This document shows positions 35,587 to 44,630 of a stretch of DNA of 64,000 nucleotides, one piece after another. The notes under the pieces are model-generated. The model saw only the letters and a list, made by a program, of their open reading frames with translations. It was not told the origin of the DNA and did no database searches. The DNA comes from Pontiella agarivorans. Lineage in GTDB: Bacteria > Verrucomicrobiota > Kiritimatiellia > Kiritimatiellales > Pontiellaceae. The stretch covers positions 434,001-498,000 of the forward strand of contig NZ_JARVCO010000010.1 of NCBI RefSeq assembly GCF_034531395.1, written 5' to 3'. Position 1 is the stretch's first letter. Every line of letters starts with the position of its first letter. The position numbers and the translations under genes were made by a program.

Positions 35587-37395
35587 ATGGCTCAGGAAAT
35601 TAGAAATATCGCAATTATTGCGCACGTTGACCACGGCAAAACTACGCTGGTGGATGAGATTATTAAACAGGCGGAACTGTTTCGCGATAACGAGGACATG
35701 GAGGTATGTCTGCTCGACAGCAACGATCTGGAGCGCGAGCGCGGAATTACGATTCTCTCCAAAAACATCAGCGTCAACTATAAGGGCGTAAAGGTTAACG
35801 TCATCGACACCCCCGGCCATAGCGATTTCGGCGGGCAGGTTGAACGCGTGTTGAACCTCGCCGACGGTGTACTGCTGCTGGTTGATGCCGCGGAAGGGCC
35901 GATGCCGCAGACCCGTTTTGTGCTGGATAAGGCGCTGGAGCTGGATCTGAAGCCGGTGGTGATCATTAATAAAGTCGACAAGCCGGATGCGCGCCCCGAC
36001 ATTATTCATGATTTGGTTTTCGATCTTTTCGTTGAACTCGATGCCAACGACGACCAGCTCGATTTTCCGATGCTTTACGGCAGCGGCCGTGACGGCTGGG
36101 CTGATACAGAGCTCGACGGTCCGCGCGATTCCATGCTGCCTTTGATGGATGCGATTCTGGAGCATATTCCGGCTCCGGAAAAGGTCGATGGTCCGGTTCA
36201 GATGCAGGTGACGTCGATTGACTACAACGATTATGTCGGCCGTATCGGCGTCGGCCGTGTCTATCGCGGTACGCTCGATACCAAGCAGCCGCTGATGCAT
36301 ATCCGCCGCGACGGCAAGCAGGAGCAGACCCGCATCAAACAGCTCTTCACCTTCGAGGGCCTCGGCCGGAACGAGGTGGAGGAAGTGCAGTGCGGCGATC
36401 TCTGCGCCATCGTCGGTATTCCGGATATTGATATCGGCGACTGCATCACCGATTTTGAAACTCCGGAAACGCTGCCGCCGATCCACATCGACGAGCCGAC
36501 GCTGTCGATGACCTTCAGCGTGAATGATTCCCCGTTCTACGGTCAGGACGGCCAGTTTGTCACCAGCCGCCACCTGCGTGAACGGCTGCTGAAAGAAACG
36601 GAGCGTGACGTGGCCCTGCGGGTGGAAGAAGCCGGCGGTGATTCGTTCCGCGTCAGCGGCCGCGGTGTACTGCATCTTTCGATTCTGATCGAAACCATGC
36701 GCCGGGAAGGTTTTGAAATGTCCGTGGCTCAGCCGCAGGTGATTTTTAAAGAGAAGCACGGTAAAAAAGAAGAGCCGATCGAAATTCTGCACATCGACGT
36801 GCCGGATGAATATGCCGGCAAGGTGATCGAGGTGGCCGGAACCCGTAAGGGTGAAATGGTGGATATGGAGCAGCATGGTTTGCGCAAGACCATTCGTTTT
36901 GAAATCCCGACCCGCGGTCTGATCGGTCTGCGTTCAAAAATGCTGACGGCCTCGGCCGGTGAAGCCATTGTGACGCATCGCTTCCTGCATTACGCCCCCT
37001 ATAAAGGCGATATCCAGCAGCGTCTGAACGGCGTTCTGGTTTCCCAGGGCAAAGGGCCCGCCGTGGCTTTTGCCATCGACGGCCTGCAGCAGCGCGGTAC
37101 CTTCTTTGTGAATCCGGGCGAAGATTGTTATGAAGGCATGGTCGTGGCGGAGCACTGCCTCGACAACGACCTCGTCGTCAACCTGCAGAAAGCCAAGCAG
37201 CTCACCAACGTCCGGGCCTCCGGCACCGACCGGGCCATGAAAATTGCCCCGGCGCAGGTGAAAAGTCTGGAAGAGGCGCTGGAATATATCGACGAAACCG
37301 AGCTGGTGGAAATTACGCCGAACCACATCCGCATGCGTAAAAAGCTTCTGCTTGAGCATGAGCGTAAAAAAGCATCGCGCCAGAAAAACGCGTAG
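35587..37395 (+). CDS. typA: Ribosome-associated GTPase TypA/BipA
   Basis: 602 residues from ATG 35587, with GGAG well spaced; an in-frame start 7 codons upstream is less likely. The G motifs are intact: AHVDHGKTT (12-20), DTPGHSDF (74-81), NKVD (128-131). The EF-G-like domains and the BipA-specific C-terminal region ([50 protein letters not shown]) follow. BipA binds 70S or 50S and supports ribosome assembly under stress and cold. A strong terminator follows. Confidence 0.97.
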   Translation: MAQEIRNIAIIAHVDHGKTTLVDEIIKQAELFRDNEDMEVCLLDSNDLERERGITILSKNISVNYKGVKVNVIDTPGHSDFGGQVERVLNLADGVLLLVDAAEGPMPQTRFVLDKALELDLKPVVIINKVDKPDARPDIIHDLVFDLFVELDANDDQLDFPMLYGSGRDGWADTELDGPRDSMLPLMDAILEHIPAPEKVDGPVQMQVTSIDYNDYVGRIGVGRVYRGTLDTKQPLMHIRRDGKQEQTRIKQLFTFEGLGRNEVEEVQCGDLCAIVGIPDIDIGDCITDFETPETLPPIHIDEPTLSMTFSVNDSPFYGQDGQFVTSRHLRERLLKETERDVALRVEEAGGDSFRVSGRGVLHLSILIETMRREGFEMSVAQPQVIFKEKHGKKEEPIEILHIDVPDEYAGKVIEVAGTRKGEMVDMEQHGLRKTIRFEIPTRGLIGLRSKMLTASAGEAIVTHRFLHYAPYKGDIQQRLNGVLVSQGKGPAVAFAIDGLQQRGTFFVNPGEDCYEGMVVAEHCLDNDLVVNLQKAKQLTNVRASGTDRAMKIAPAQVKSLEEALEYIDETELVEITPNHIRMRKKLLLEHERKKASRQKNA

Positions 37396-37416
37396 ATTTC
37401 ATCGAGGCCTTGGATA

Positions 37417-37463
37417 ACACGGATATACACGGATGCTGAATCCGGGGGTATCCGTGTTTTTTT
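37417..37463 (+). terminator. Intrinsic terminator after typA
   Basis: ACACGGATA at 37417-37425 pairs exactly with TATCCGTGT at 37449-37457, with an inner CGGAT/ATCCG stem, and is followed by T residues. Confidence 0.85.
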
Positions 37464-37573
37464 GGGTTTCTATTCCACCTGTCTGAAGACGGCAAAGCAA
37501 CGGGATAAAGGTTGATTTCTTACTGTCGGGGGCTAGAGTTCTTTCAGCGCAAGAAGGTATGGAGACCGATACA

Positions 37574-37870
37574 ATGGAAAAGAGACTGTACGTTGGAAAC
37601 CTGAGTTATGACTCCACCGAAGAAGAGGTCGAGAATCTCTTCAAACAGGCCGGTGCTGTTGAAGCCTGTCATCTGATGCTCGACAAATTCACCAGTCGTT
37701 CCCGCGGTTTTGCATTTGTTGAAATGGCCACGGTCGAAGAGGCGAACGCCGCCGTGGCCTTGTATAACAATAAAGATTTCCAGGGCCGCCCGTTGCGGGT
37801 GAATATTGCCCGCCCGCGCGAAGAGCGCCCTCCGCGCCGCGATCAGAATGTGCATCGTTCTGATCGGTAG
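37574..37870 (+). CDS. Small RNA-binding protein (RRM domain)
   Basis: 98 residues from ATG 37574, chosen because GGAG lies 8 bases upstream; ATG 37559 has poor spacing. A complete RRM is visible: RNP2 LYVGNLSYD (5-13) and RNP1 RSRGFAFVEM near 42-51, with a basic Arg/Pro tail (PREERPPRRDQNVHRSDR). Such stand-alone RRM proteins are common in cyanobacteria and the PVC group and are often cold-induced. The decayed tail of a second copy follows directly. Confidence 0.92.
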   Translation: MEKRLYVGNLSYDSTEEEVENLFKQAGAVEACHLMLDKFTSRSRGFAFVEMATVEEANAAVALYNNKDFQGRPLRVNIARPREERPPRRDQNVHRSDR

Positions 37871-37872
37871 GC

Positions 37873-37983
37873 GCGATCACCGAGCTCGACCAGAATTTCC
37901 AAGGCCGTAGCCTACGCGTCAAATCGCCAAAACCGCGAGAAGAACGTAACCCGTGGCCGGAAGTGCGGTGCGAGCGGTACTGA
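37873..37983 (+). pseudogene. Relic of a second RRM protein C-terminus
   Basis: In a different frame from the preceding gene, 36 codons read AITELDQNFQGRSLRVKSP... KPREER and end at TGA 37981. This matches the intact gene's C-terminus (NNKDFQGRPLRV...RPREER) over about 25 residues. No start codon, ribosome site or RRM core is present, so this is a leftover of a tandem duplicate, probably after deletion between the copies. Confidence 0.7.
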
Positions 37984-37988
37984 CGAGC

Positions 37989-38036
37989 CTCCAACCATTG
38001 GAACCCAAAAAGCCCGAGCATCCGCCCGGGCTTTTT
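37989..38036. terminator. TTCCA-type palindrome plus bidirectional terminator
   Basis: CTCCAACCATTGGAA (37989-38003, one mismatch to the palindrome family) sits 3 bases before AAAAAGCCCG...CGGGCTTTTT (38007-38036), a terminator stem with T-runs readable on either strand. The same palindrome-then-terminator layout recurs at 40255-40303. Confidence 0.75.
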
Positions 38037-38089
38037 CGTTGTCTGTAGATATGCTGCTGCGCGAATCGCAAACGGGTTAAATGGTGACA

Positions 38090-38162
38090 ATTAATATAAT
38101 AATATTAATGAAAGATATAAGGTATAGTTTAATAAATGTTTTTAAATGTAAGATCACGTGAT
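38090..38162 (+). promoter_or_regulatory. AT-rich promoter region with two palindromes
   Basis: ATTAATAT-AATA-ATATTAAT (38090-38109) and ATCACGTGAT (38153-38162) lie in a strikingly AT-rich stretch 30-100 bases before the secreted FGE-like gene. The second contains an E-box-like CACGTG and would suit a dimeric regulator. Confidence 0.45.
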
Positions 38163-38191
38163 ATCATACACGCAAGTTCCGGGAGGTTGAT

Positions 38192-39286
38192 ATGAAGGTT
38201 GCAGAGTTACTTTTTTCGTTACTGATTGGATGGAGTTGCGTATCGGATGCGGCAAGCCCGACGGTCTCAAATATTGTCACCACTCAGCGTGAAGGAACCA
38301 AGCTGGTGGACATCTACTACGATTCCTACGATCAACACGGCGATAATGTGGATATTTCAGTGGTGGTGAAGGTGGACGGAACGCCGATTCCGGCCGAAAA
38401 CTTCCACGGCGATATCGGCATGAATCTGCGCCCCGGAACCGGAAAGCAGATTATCTGGGATGCGGGCAGTGACTGGGATAAGGAAATATCTCCGCTGGTC
38501 ACGTTTGAAATTACCGCAGACGATGGCATGGGCGAAGCGCCTCCAGCCGGTATGGTATTTATTCCAGGCGGAACCAACGGGAACTGGATTCAGTCGTTCT
38601 ATATGGATGAAACGGAAATTACCAAAGCGAAGTGGGATGAAGTTCGGGAATGGGCGCTTACCAATGATTACAGCTCAAGCTATCTGCCAGCAGCTTCAGC
38701 TAAGGCCTCCAATCATCCGGTACATTCCATACCGCGCACCTACGCCATATGTTGGTGTAATGCGCGGAGTGAAATGGAGGGAAGGAGCCCGATTTATTAT
38801 TCAAACGGACACGTACAGGGAACCAGTCCCTCACGTCCGCCGTTGGATAGCGTAAACTCCAGTGCAGGTGGGTTCCGTCTCCCTACTTTTAATGAGTTTG
38901 TATACGCGGGGAGAGGAGGCCTTTCCGGAAAGCTCTACCCGTCCGGAGATACGATCTCGCTTGCCGATGCGAATTTCAAACCAAGCACGGGCGATGATTC
39001 GAATTATGGCTATACCGGCACGGTGTATGGCTATCATCCTCTTTACGAAGTAGGTTCCCTCCCCTATACCAGCCCGGTCAAATCATTCCCTGCCAATGGC
39101 TATGGACTCTACGATATGGCCGGGAATGTCAGGGAATGGTCGAATCAGGCCTATAACACCTATAGTTACTATACCATGGGGGGAAGCTGGAAGGACTCAA
39201 CCCGTTACCAGCAATGCGAAAGAGAAACGTATTCAGATTATAGGTACGGGGAGAACTATATCGGGTTCCGTTGTATGTGCCGATAG
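38192..39286 (+). CDS. Secreted formylglycine-generating-enzyme-like (SUMF1-fold) protein
   Basis: 364 residues. A signal peptide (1-20) and a beta-sandwich N-terminal part (about 22-110) precede an FGE/SUMF1 fold: GMVFIPGGTNGNWIQSFYMDETEITKAKWDEV, NHPVHSIPRTYAICWCNA, GGFRLPTFNEFVYAGRGG, ANGYGLYDMAGNVREWSNQ and a closing GFRCMCR. The fold serves either sulfatase maturation or other tasks. Here the classical RxxNC region is not seen, so enzyme activity is uncertain. GGGAGG lies before the ATG. The next secreted-protein gene follows after 16 bp. Confidence 0.82.
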   Translation: MKVAELLFSLLIGWSCVSDAASPTVSNIVTTQREGTKLVDIYYDSYDQHGDNVDISVVVKVDGTPIPAENFHGDIGMNLRPGTGKQIIWDAGSDWDKEISPLVTFEITADDGMGEAPPAGMVFIPGGTNGNWIQSFYMDETEITKAKWDEVREWALTNDYSSSYLPAASAKASNHPVHSIPRTYAICWCNARSEMEGRSPIYYSNGHVQGTSPSRPPLDSVNSSAGGFRLPTFNEFVYAGRGGLSGKLYPSGDTISLADANFKPSTGDDSNYGYTGTVYGYHPLYEVGSLPYTSPVKSFPANGYGLYDMAGNVREWSNQAYNTYSYYTMGGSWKDSTRYQQCERETYSDYRYGENYIGFRCMCR

Positions 39287-39302
39287 ATTGCGGATAGAGG
39301 AA

Positions 39303-40235
39303 ATGATGCAGATTCAGTCCATCATGAGTGTGAAGCACATCAGTTTGGTTATGCTGTTGCTAGGGGCGGTGTCGGTTTTTGCTCATACCTTTACGGAAGC
39401 ATCTCTCTATACCACGGTTGACACCCGCGATTCCGCATGGGTCCCATTCGTCTCTGAGGGGTATACAGAAGTATCTGCCTTAACGGAATTGGATACGCGC
39501 AACCCGGCTTTCAGGCCCTTTTCGTCCGGCGCCTATATCGGTACTTCCGGTCTCACACCGGTCGATTCGCGGGACTACACTTTGACGGTGGTTTCTGAAT
39601 ATGGAAATCCTGTTCCCGCAACGGGTGTTTATTCCAACTATTGCTGGCACTCCGCTGTCACCTGTTCAGTTGAAGCGGTGTTGATCGATGGGGGCATGGA
39701 GTACGTCGTCACAGGTTGGGGCGGAAACGGTATTGCTCCGGCAAGCGGCACCACAAATGTTACGGGGCAGCTTCTGCTCACAGATCCTGATGCGATCTTC
39801 AACTGGAACTGGTTGGTGGAGCAGTGGGATGCCGACCTCGATATGCTGCCCGACCGCTGGGAGCAGAGCATCGTTGATGCCGATCCGGATGATGACATCA
39901 CTTCATTGGCCGATGTGCTTCCGGATGGAGATGCGGACGGCGACGGCATTCAGAATGTTTTTGAGTATGCCTTTGAAGAAAACCTCAGCACAAATGAGCC
40001 GCTGTTAACCATTCAGATAGTGGACGGGAGACCTGTCCTTCAGGTTCCGGAACAATCGACCCAGTCAACCCGTTATATCGAGATCGAGGTTGAGTGTTCC
40101 GGAGATTTACAGAGTTGGAATATTCCGGTTGTTCCGGTCGCAACCTCGAATCAACCACCTGCTGGAAAGGCATGGTATGAATCAATGAATGCACCAACTA
40201 ACGCCTTCTTCATTATCCATGCCGCCGGGCAGTAA
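39303..40235 (+). CDS. Secreted protein with calcium-binding thrombospondin-3-like repeat
   Basis: 310 residues; start taken at ATG 39303 (39306 and 39324 are also possible), the reading frame upstream being a shadow of the preceding gene. A signal peptide ends near FAH. Two N-terminal segments repeat (YTTVDTRDSAWVPFVSEGY, LTELDTRNPAFRPFSSGAY, LTPVDSRDYTLTV). A beta domain follows, then a linker with calcium-loop motifs (DADLDMLPDRWE, DPDDDITSLADVL, DGDADGDGIQNVFEYAF), ending in a beta-rich module. This layout is common in Kiritimatiellota secreted proteins. Probably cotranscribed with the FGE-like gene. Confidence 0.75.
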   Translation: MMQIQSIMSVKHISLVMLLLGAVSVFAHTFTEASLYTTVDTRDSAWVPFVSEGYTEVSALTELDTRNPAFRPFSSGAYIGTSGLTPVDSRDYTLTVVSEYGNPVPATGVYSNYCWHSAVTCSVEAVLIDGGMEYVVTGWGGNGIAPASGTTNVTGQLLLTDPDAIFNWNWLVEQWDADLDMLPDRWEQSIVDADPDDDITSLADVLPDGDADGDGIQNVFEYAFEENLSTNEPLLTIQIVDGRPVLQVPEQSTQSTRYIEIEVECSGDLQSWNIPVVPVATSNQPPAGKAWYESMNAPTNAFFIIHAAGQ

Positions 40236-40254
40236 GCCGCGATCGTTATTAAAT

Positions 40255-40303
40255 TTCCAACCCTTGGAAACGAAAAAGCCCGGACATTCGTCCGGGATTT
40301 TTT
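40255..40303. terminator. TTCCA palindrome plus intrinsic terminator
   Basis: TTCCAACCCTTGGAA (40255-40269) is followed 3 bases later by AAAAAGCCCGGAC-ATTC-GTCCGGG and a T-run to 40303. The T-rich ends allow use on both strands, serving the secreted-protein gene (+) and the tldD-like gene (-). Confidence 0.85.
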
Positions 40304-40382
40304 GCTTTTGGTAGGGATGGATCGATGATCCGTCCGCGCCCAGGGTGGAGGCGGCGCTTTCGACGAAAGCGCCCAACCAAAA

Positions 40383-41969
40383 TCAACCGCAGGTGATGCC
40401 TTCCCAGAGAATCCACGGGCCGCCACATCCGGCTTCAACGCCTTCTTTATGATACTTCCCGCAGCCGCCCCATTTATTGATCGGCTCGCTGCCGTTTTCA
40501 TTCAGCGGGTCCTCTTCCGAAATCACGCTTTTGGCGATGATGGAATCCAGCAGGCGCGGGACCGGATCGGACAATTCAATATGCCCGCCCTGCGGACCGA
40601 GGAACAGCTTTCCGGTCCGTTTCCCGTTTTTCACCTCTTCGAGGTATTCCGTACCGGCCGTCAGGCCCATCCCTTTAGGATCTTCCATGCCACCGTGGGC
40701 GTGTTCGGCAATAAAGCCATCGCCGCACAGTTCGGCCAGCTGATCGAGCGTTTTGTCGCCGGCCGTGAAGTAGGTGTTGGTCTGGCGCGGCATCAGCGGG
40801 CGTTTCCAGCTTTCGCGTTTGCCGTTCGACTGACGCGGCGATGGCCCGTTGATATCGCCGACGATGGAGGACATCAGGTCATTCATCGGCGATGAAAGTT
40901 CACCTTTATCCAGAATAACCTGGGGCCGGGCAATGAACCCTTCATCATCGAAAAAGTGGGTGCCGTTGACGCCGTAGGGGATGGTCCCCATGGCAAAGAC
41001 GCCGGCGTTGTTGATGATCGAAGCCTGCTCATTGCCGACTTTGATTCCTTTCTTTTTCAGGCCGGGAGCACAGCTGCGGCCGAGGCGGCAGGTATCGCCC
41101 TCCTGCGTATGGCCGAAGGCTTCGTGGGCAATCACACCGGTTACATCCGGGCCGGTAATAATGCGGTAACGCCCGGGTTTGATCCGTTCGGCGTGTTCCA
41201 CTTTATCGGCCGTTTCCACCAGTTTGGTAATCAGCGCATCGTTAATTGCCGCAGCGGCTTCGGCTCCGGTCATACCGCCGATAATGTCGCGCACATTTTT
41301 GCCCGACGGCGTAATCGCATAAATATAGTAGAGGCTGGAAAAGAGCGACTGCGACATCATGCGGGTACGGTCAACAAACAGGCGGCTTTTAACTTTGCGG
41401 CGGATCATGCAGCCGGCCGATGCCAGTTTATCGCCGCCCTTTTCCATGATGGCTTCTTTGATCGCTTTGGAGCGCGCGGCGGTTTCGGCGCGGTCCATCG
41501 ATTCCGAAATCGACGGATCATAGGCATTGCCGAAATGTACGGGTTTTCCAGCCTCCGGAAGTTTTCCATTGATCAGGATCTGTTCGCGGATCGGAGCTGC
41601 AAACTGATCGATCGGTTCGTCGGCCCAGGTCGGCGGAGTGTAAACCGCCGGATTTTCCAGGGATTGGAAATAATCGAGGGCTTCGGCGCGCAGACGTTCC
41701 GCCGCAGAAAGAAGAGCGGTTTCATCGAAGTTGTTCGTGGCATATTCAAAATTCCGGTGTCCGGCAAGAATACGCAGCACGATGCCGCGGTCCATCGTCA
41801 GTCCGCTTGCTTCGGTCTGGCTGACGTGGCTCTGGAACTGATCGAGATCTTCCAGACAGGCGAAGGCATAGATTTTATCTTCAACGCCGGTTTCCAGCGT
41901 CTGGACCAGTTTTCCAAGCATTGGAAAAAATGCACGGAGTTCGTCGGAAAGGGGATAATATGTTTTCAT
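40383..41969 (-). CDS. tldD: TldD-family metalloprotease (active subunit type)
   Basis: 528 residues. TldD proteases form heterodimers with TldE/PmbA and trim unfolded or modified peptides. The zinc-binding motif is present as HEAFGHTQEGD (HExxxH at 282-287), and the C-terminal Cys-rich end (WGGCGKYHKEGVEAGCGGPWI) matches many members. It contains two exact TTCCA palindromes (41655, 41912). The gene order is tldE-like then this gene, 15 bp apart, both minus strand. Confidence 0.9.
   Translation of the reverse strand: MKTYYPLSDELRAFFPMLGKLVQTLETGVEDKIYAFACLEDLDQFQSHVSQTEASGLTMDRGIVLRILAGHRNFEYATNNFDETALLSAAERLRAEALDYFQSLENPAVYTPPTWADEPIDQFAAPIREQILINGKLPEAGKPVHFGNAYDPSISESMDRAETAARSKAIKEAIMEKGGDKLASAGCMIRRKVKSRLFVDRTRMMSQSLFSSLYYIYAITPSGKNVRDIIGGMTGAEAAAAINDALITKLVETADKVEHAERIKPGRYRIITGPDVTGVIAHEAFGHTQEGDTCRLGRSCAPGLKKKGIKVGNEQASIINNAGVFAMGTIPYGVNGTHFFDDEGFIARPQVILDKGELSSPMNDLMSSIVGDINGPSPRQSNGKRESWKRPLMPRQTNTYFTAGDKTLDQLAELCGDGFIAEHAHGGMEDPKGMGLTAGTEYLEEVKNGKRTGKLFLGPQGGHIELSDPVPRLLDSIIAKSVISEEDPLNENGSEPINKWGGCGKYHKEGVEAGCGGPWILWEGITCG
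41655..41669. repeat. TTCCA-N5-TGGAA palindrome
   Basis: TTCCAGGGATTGGAA inside the tldD-like gene; encodes FQSLE on the minus strand. Confidence 0.7.
41912..41926. repeat. TTCCA-N5-TGGAA palindrome
   Basis: TTCCAAGCATTGGAA inside the tldD-like gene; encodes FPMLGK, a different frame from the copy at 41655. Confidence 0.7.
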
Positions 41970-41984
41970 GTTGATAAACCTCGG

Positions 41985-43346
41985 TTATTTGCCGGCAATG
42001 GAAACGCCTTTGGTGATGAGCATCGCGTCGGGACCTTTGTATCCGAGCGGCGGGGCATAGCTGCTTTTCGGGACGTTGACGGTGCCGATCGTGGACGACA
42101 GTCGGCAGTCGGTAAAGTTGTCCTTCAGGTTGCCGGAAACGACGCCGCCTTTAACGAGCGTGACGGTTCCGTCGGCCGCGATATGTTTGCCGAGTTTGAT
42201 TTCCGAGCTCCACGTCAGCTTTTGCGCATCGATCAGCAGGGAGGAAAATTTAATGATCTGCGTGCACTCCACGCCCTGCAGCGTTGACGCATCGAGTGTT
42301 CCCGGCTTGACCACCAGATTGCCGCTTAAACCGTTCGGTTCGAGGTCGAGATACTGCCCGAAACGGTTGCCGATAATCCGGTTCTTAACCGTATTGTTTT
42401 CAATCAGCGTTCCGCCCCGGGCCGGCAGGCCGTCGATGGCATAGGCGGAAGAGAGCACCATGCAGGGAATCGTTGGATCGAGGCTGAGGTGCAGCGGATC
42501 GCCGTTGCCGCCGCCGAACGTGTCGCCGAGGTTAAGAAACGGCAGTTTAAGGTATTCATTCAGCACGTTGAGCTGACCGAGCAGCGCTTCGAGCATTTGG
42601 GAGAGGGCGTCTTTTTCGATCAGAATGATTGCGCCGTCCTGCGTTTCCGGTTCAGCACTGTCGCCCAATGTGGCGACCTGCAGGGCGCATTCCCGGATGA
42701 ACGTTTCCACGTCGAGATCATTCACAGTAACGGAGGTGGTGTGCTCGTGCACTTCCTTGTCGTTTTCCTGCCCGGCCTTTTCCATGGCGGCTTCGAGGTA
42801 GAGCTCGCTCAGTTCGGTTTCGTAGGCGAGGCCTTCCGAGTTGGTCTGGGCGCTGATGGAATAGTTGACAAACAGCTCGGCGGAATTAAGGGCGCAGCCG
42901 TCAGTTTCGGCAAAAGCCGCCGTAAACTGCTCTTCAATTTTTGAAGCCACTTTTTCCGGATGGTCCCGGATATCCGGATCGCAGGTTTCCACCGCCTGCG
43001 GTTCTTCGGCCGGCGGTTTGGCGAGATCCCATGTTCTGTTCTGACTGCAGGCCGCCAGTTTGACGGCTTCGTCGATCTGTTTTGCAACCGGCAGATAACT
43101 GACGAGATCGATCATGGCCGTGCCGACCAGACCTTCTGTTTCCGATGGCGTGTAGACCGAAAGTTTATAGTCCTCGCCCTCAACCCGCCGGCTCTGGTGA
43201 CTGTGCAGGGTGGCGGCGTCGGGCGAAGAATAGAGCCGCTGCAGGCTGCGCGACTCCGTGGCGTTCAGGCTCCAGCCGGTCAGTGTACCGGCCTCGACCG
43301 CGGCATTCAGCGCGGCGGTTACGTTGTTGATAAATGTCTGGTTCAT
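41985..43346 (-). CDS. TldE/PmbA-family partner protein
   Basis: 453 residues. Lacks the HExxxH zinc motif, as TldE subunits do. Matching regions include SLNATESRSLQRLYSS, NSAELFVNYSISAQTNSEGLAYET and a C-terminal half with GGGNGDPLHLSLDP, PARGGTLIENN, NGLSGNLVVKPG and GVVSGNLKDNFTDC. It probably forms the heterodimer with the TldD-like protein encoded 15 bp downstream. Modified-peptide maturation genes are not visible nearby. Confidence 0.85.
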   Translation of the reverse strand: MNQTFINNVTAALNAAVEAGTLTGWSLNATESRSLQRLYSSPDAATLHSHQSRRVEGEDYKLSVYTPSETEGLVGTAMIDLVSYLPVAKQIDEAVKLAACSQNRTWDLAKPPAEEPQAVETCDPDIRDHPEKVASKIEEQFTAAFAETDGCALNSAELFVNYSISAQTNSEGLAYETELSELYLEAAMEKAGQENDKEVHEHTTSVTVNDLDVETFIRECALQVATLGDSAEPETQDGAIILIEKDALSQMLEALLGQLNVLNEYLKLPFLNLGDTFGGGNGDPLHLSLDPTIPCMVLSSAYAIDGLPARGGTLIENNTVKNRIIGNRFGQYLDLEPNGLSGNLVVKPGTLDASTLQGVECTQIIKFSSLLIDAQKLTWSSEIKLGKHIAADGTVTLVKGGVVSGNLKDNFTDCRLSSTIGTVNVPKSSYAPPLGYKGPDAMLITKGVSIAGK

Positions 43347-43472
43347 AAATCCTCAGTGTTTCGTTGAATAGTGCAGAGGATAAATGAATGCCGGAAAAGT
43401 TCTGCAATTAAATACGCAAAAATGAGGGGCTTTCGATGTTTTTTCCGCTTTGCAGGGATGTGTAGGGAAGGT

Positions 43473-44630
43473 TCAGCTTTTCACGCGCAGGGCGGACGGG
43501 ATGGCGAAGAGGCCGAGGACGGCGGTTATTTTGTATGTAATCGCCAGACCGTAGTGGTCGGCCGCAAAGCCGACGATCATGGCGATGGCGGAGCCGGCGG
43601 CAAAGTTCATGGTCATAAAAAGGCCGTTGGCGAGCGATGGGCGGTCGGAGTTGAGATCGTGGATCATGGCCATGAAGACCGGTGTGCTGGCAAAAAAGAG
43701 CAGGCCCATCAGGATCAGCAGAAGCCAGAGTACGATTCCGCCGGAAAGGGTGAATAGATACATCAGTGCCGGGGAGATCAGCATAATGCCGAGCAGCACC
43801 TTTTTGCGGCCGATCCGGTCGGACAGACTGCCGGCTCCGAGGGCGCCGAGGGCGCCGGCGAGCTCAAGAAGGGCCAGTGCGGCGGCTGCGGTTTTCAGGG
43901 GGTGGCCGTGGTCGACCATGTAGGAGGGCAGAAAGAGGGCGAGCGCAGATTTGGAAAAGCCGCGGAAAAACATGATCGGCAGAATTGTGCTGAACAGCGG
44001 GGTCATGCCCCGGAAAGATTTTAAAAGGGGTTCTTTGGCGGGGGTGCTGAAATGGAGGAGGTCTGCTTTGCGGATGGTGCGCAGGTTCAGAAACAGCAGC
44101 AGCGAAGCCGCGAGGCCGACCGGAATCAGGCGCCAGATGCCTTCGAGTCCCCACCAGGAAACCGCGGCGGTGACGAGCAGTGGTCCGACGGTGCGGGCCA
44201 GTTCGCCGCCGAACATGAAGAAGCTCATGCCGCGCCCTATTTTATCGCCGGAAACGCGCCGCATCAGCACGGGGGCGGTGACGTGGTAAACTGCGGCGGT
44301 GATTCCGCTGACCAGCATCAGCAGAGCCAGCATGATAATCGACGGTGCCAGGCCGATCAGGCTCATGGTGACGACCGCAACCACCGGACAGAGAATAATG
44401 CCGGAGCGTATCAGTACCCGGTCGGCGATGATACCGAAGAGCGGATTGAAGAGGGCGGGGATCCGTTGCACCACGGAGAGTGCTCCGGCGAGGGCATAAG
44501 TGAATCCCAGCTTTTCACTCAGCAGTGGAAGCAGCGGAGCAAAAAACGAAGTATACGCATCGTGCAGCAGATGAGTGGCGGCAATGGAGCTGACATGTCC
44601 GCTTTGAAAACGTTTTTCGGCCGGGCTCAT
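43473..44630 (-). CDS. MFS transporter, fosmidomycin-resistance (Fsr) type
   Basis: 385 residues with 11-12 helices. The N-terminal pattern HLLHDAYTSFFAPLLPLLSEKLGFTYALAGALS and the A-like loop DRIGRKKVLLG place it in the Fsr/MFS branch. The start overlaps the stop of the upstream flavodoxin-ferredoxin gene by 4 bp. Substrate unknown; Fsr proteins export fosmidomycin-like phosphonates or other small molecules. Confidence 0.87.
   Translation of the reverse strand: MSPAEKRFQSGHVSSIAATHLLHDAYTSFFAPLLPLLSEKLGFTYALAGALSVVQRIPALFNPLFGIIADRVLIRSGIILCPVVAVVTMSLIGLAPSIIMLALLMLVSGITAAVYHVTAPVLMRRVSGDKIGRGMSFFMFGGELARTVGPLLVTAAVSWWGLEGIWRLIPVGLAASLLLFLNLRTIRKADLLHFSTPAKEPLLKSFRGMTPLFSTILPIMFFRGFSKSALALFLPSYMVDHGHPLKTAAAALALLELAGALGALGAGSLSDRIGRKKVLLGIMLISPALMYLFTLSGGIVLWLLLILMGLLFFASTPVFMAMIHDLNSDRPSLANGLFMTMNFAAGSAIAMIVGFAADHYGLAITYKITAVLGLFAIPSALRVKS

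Noticed and set aside
39096-39302. Earlier start for the calcium-repeat secreted protein
   Set aside because: That part is an alternate frame of the FGE-like gene; a signal peptide begins only after 39303.
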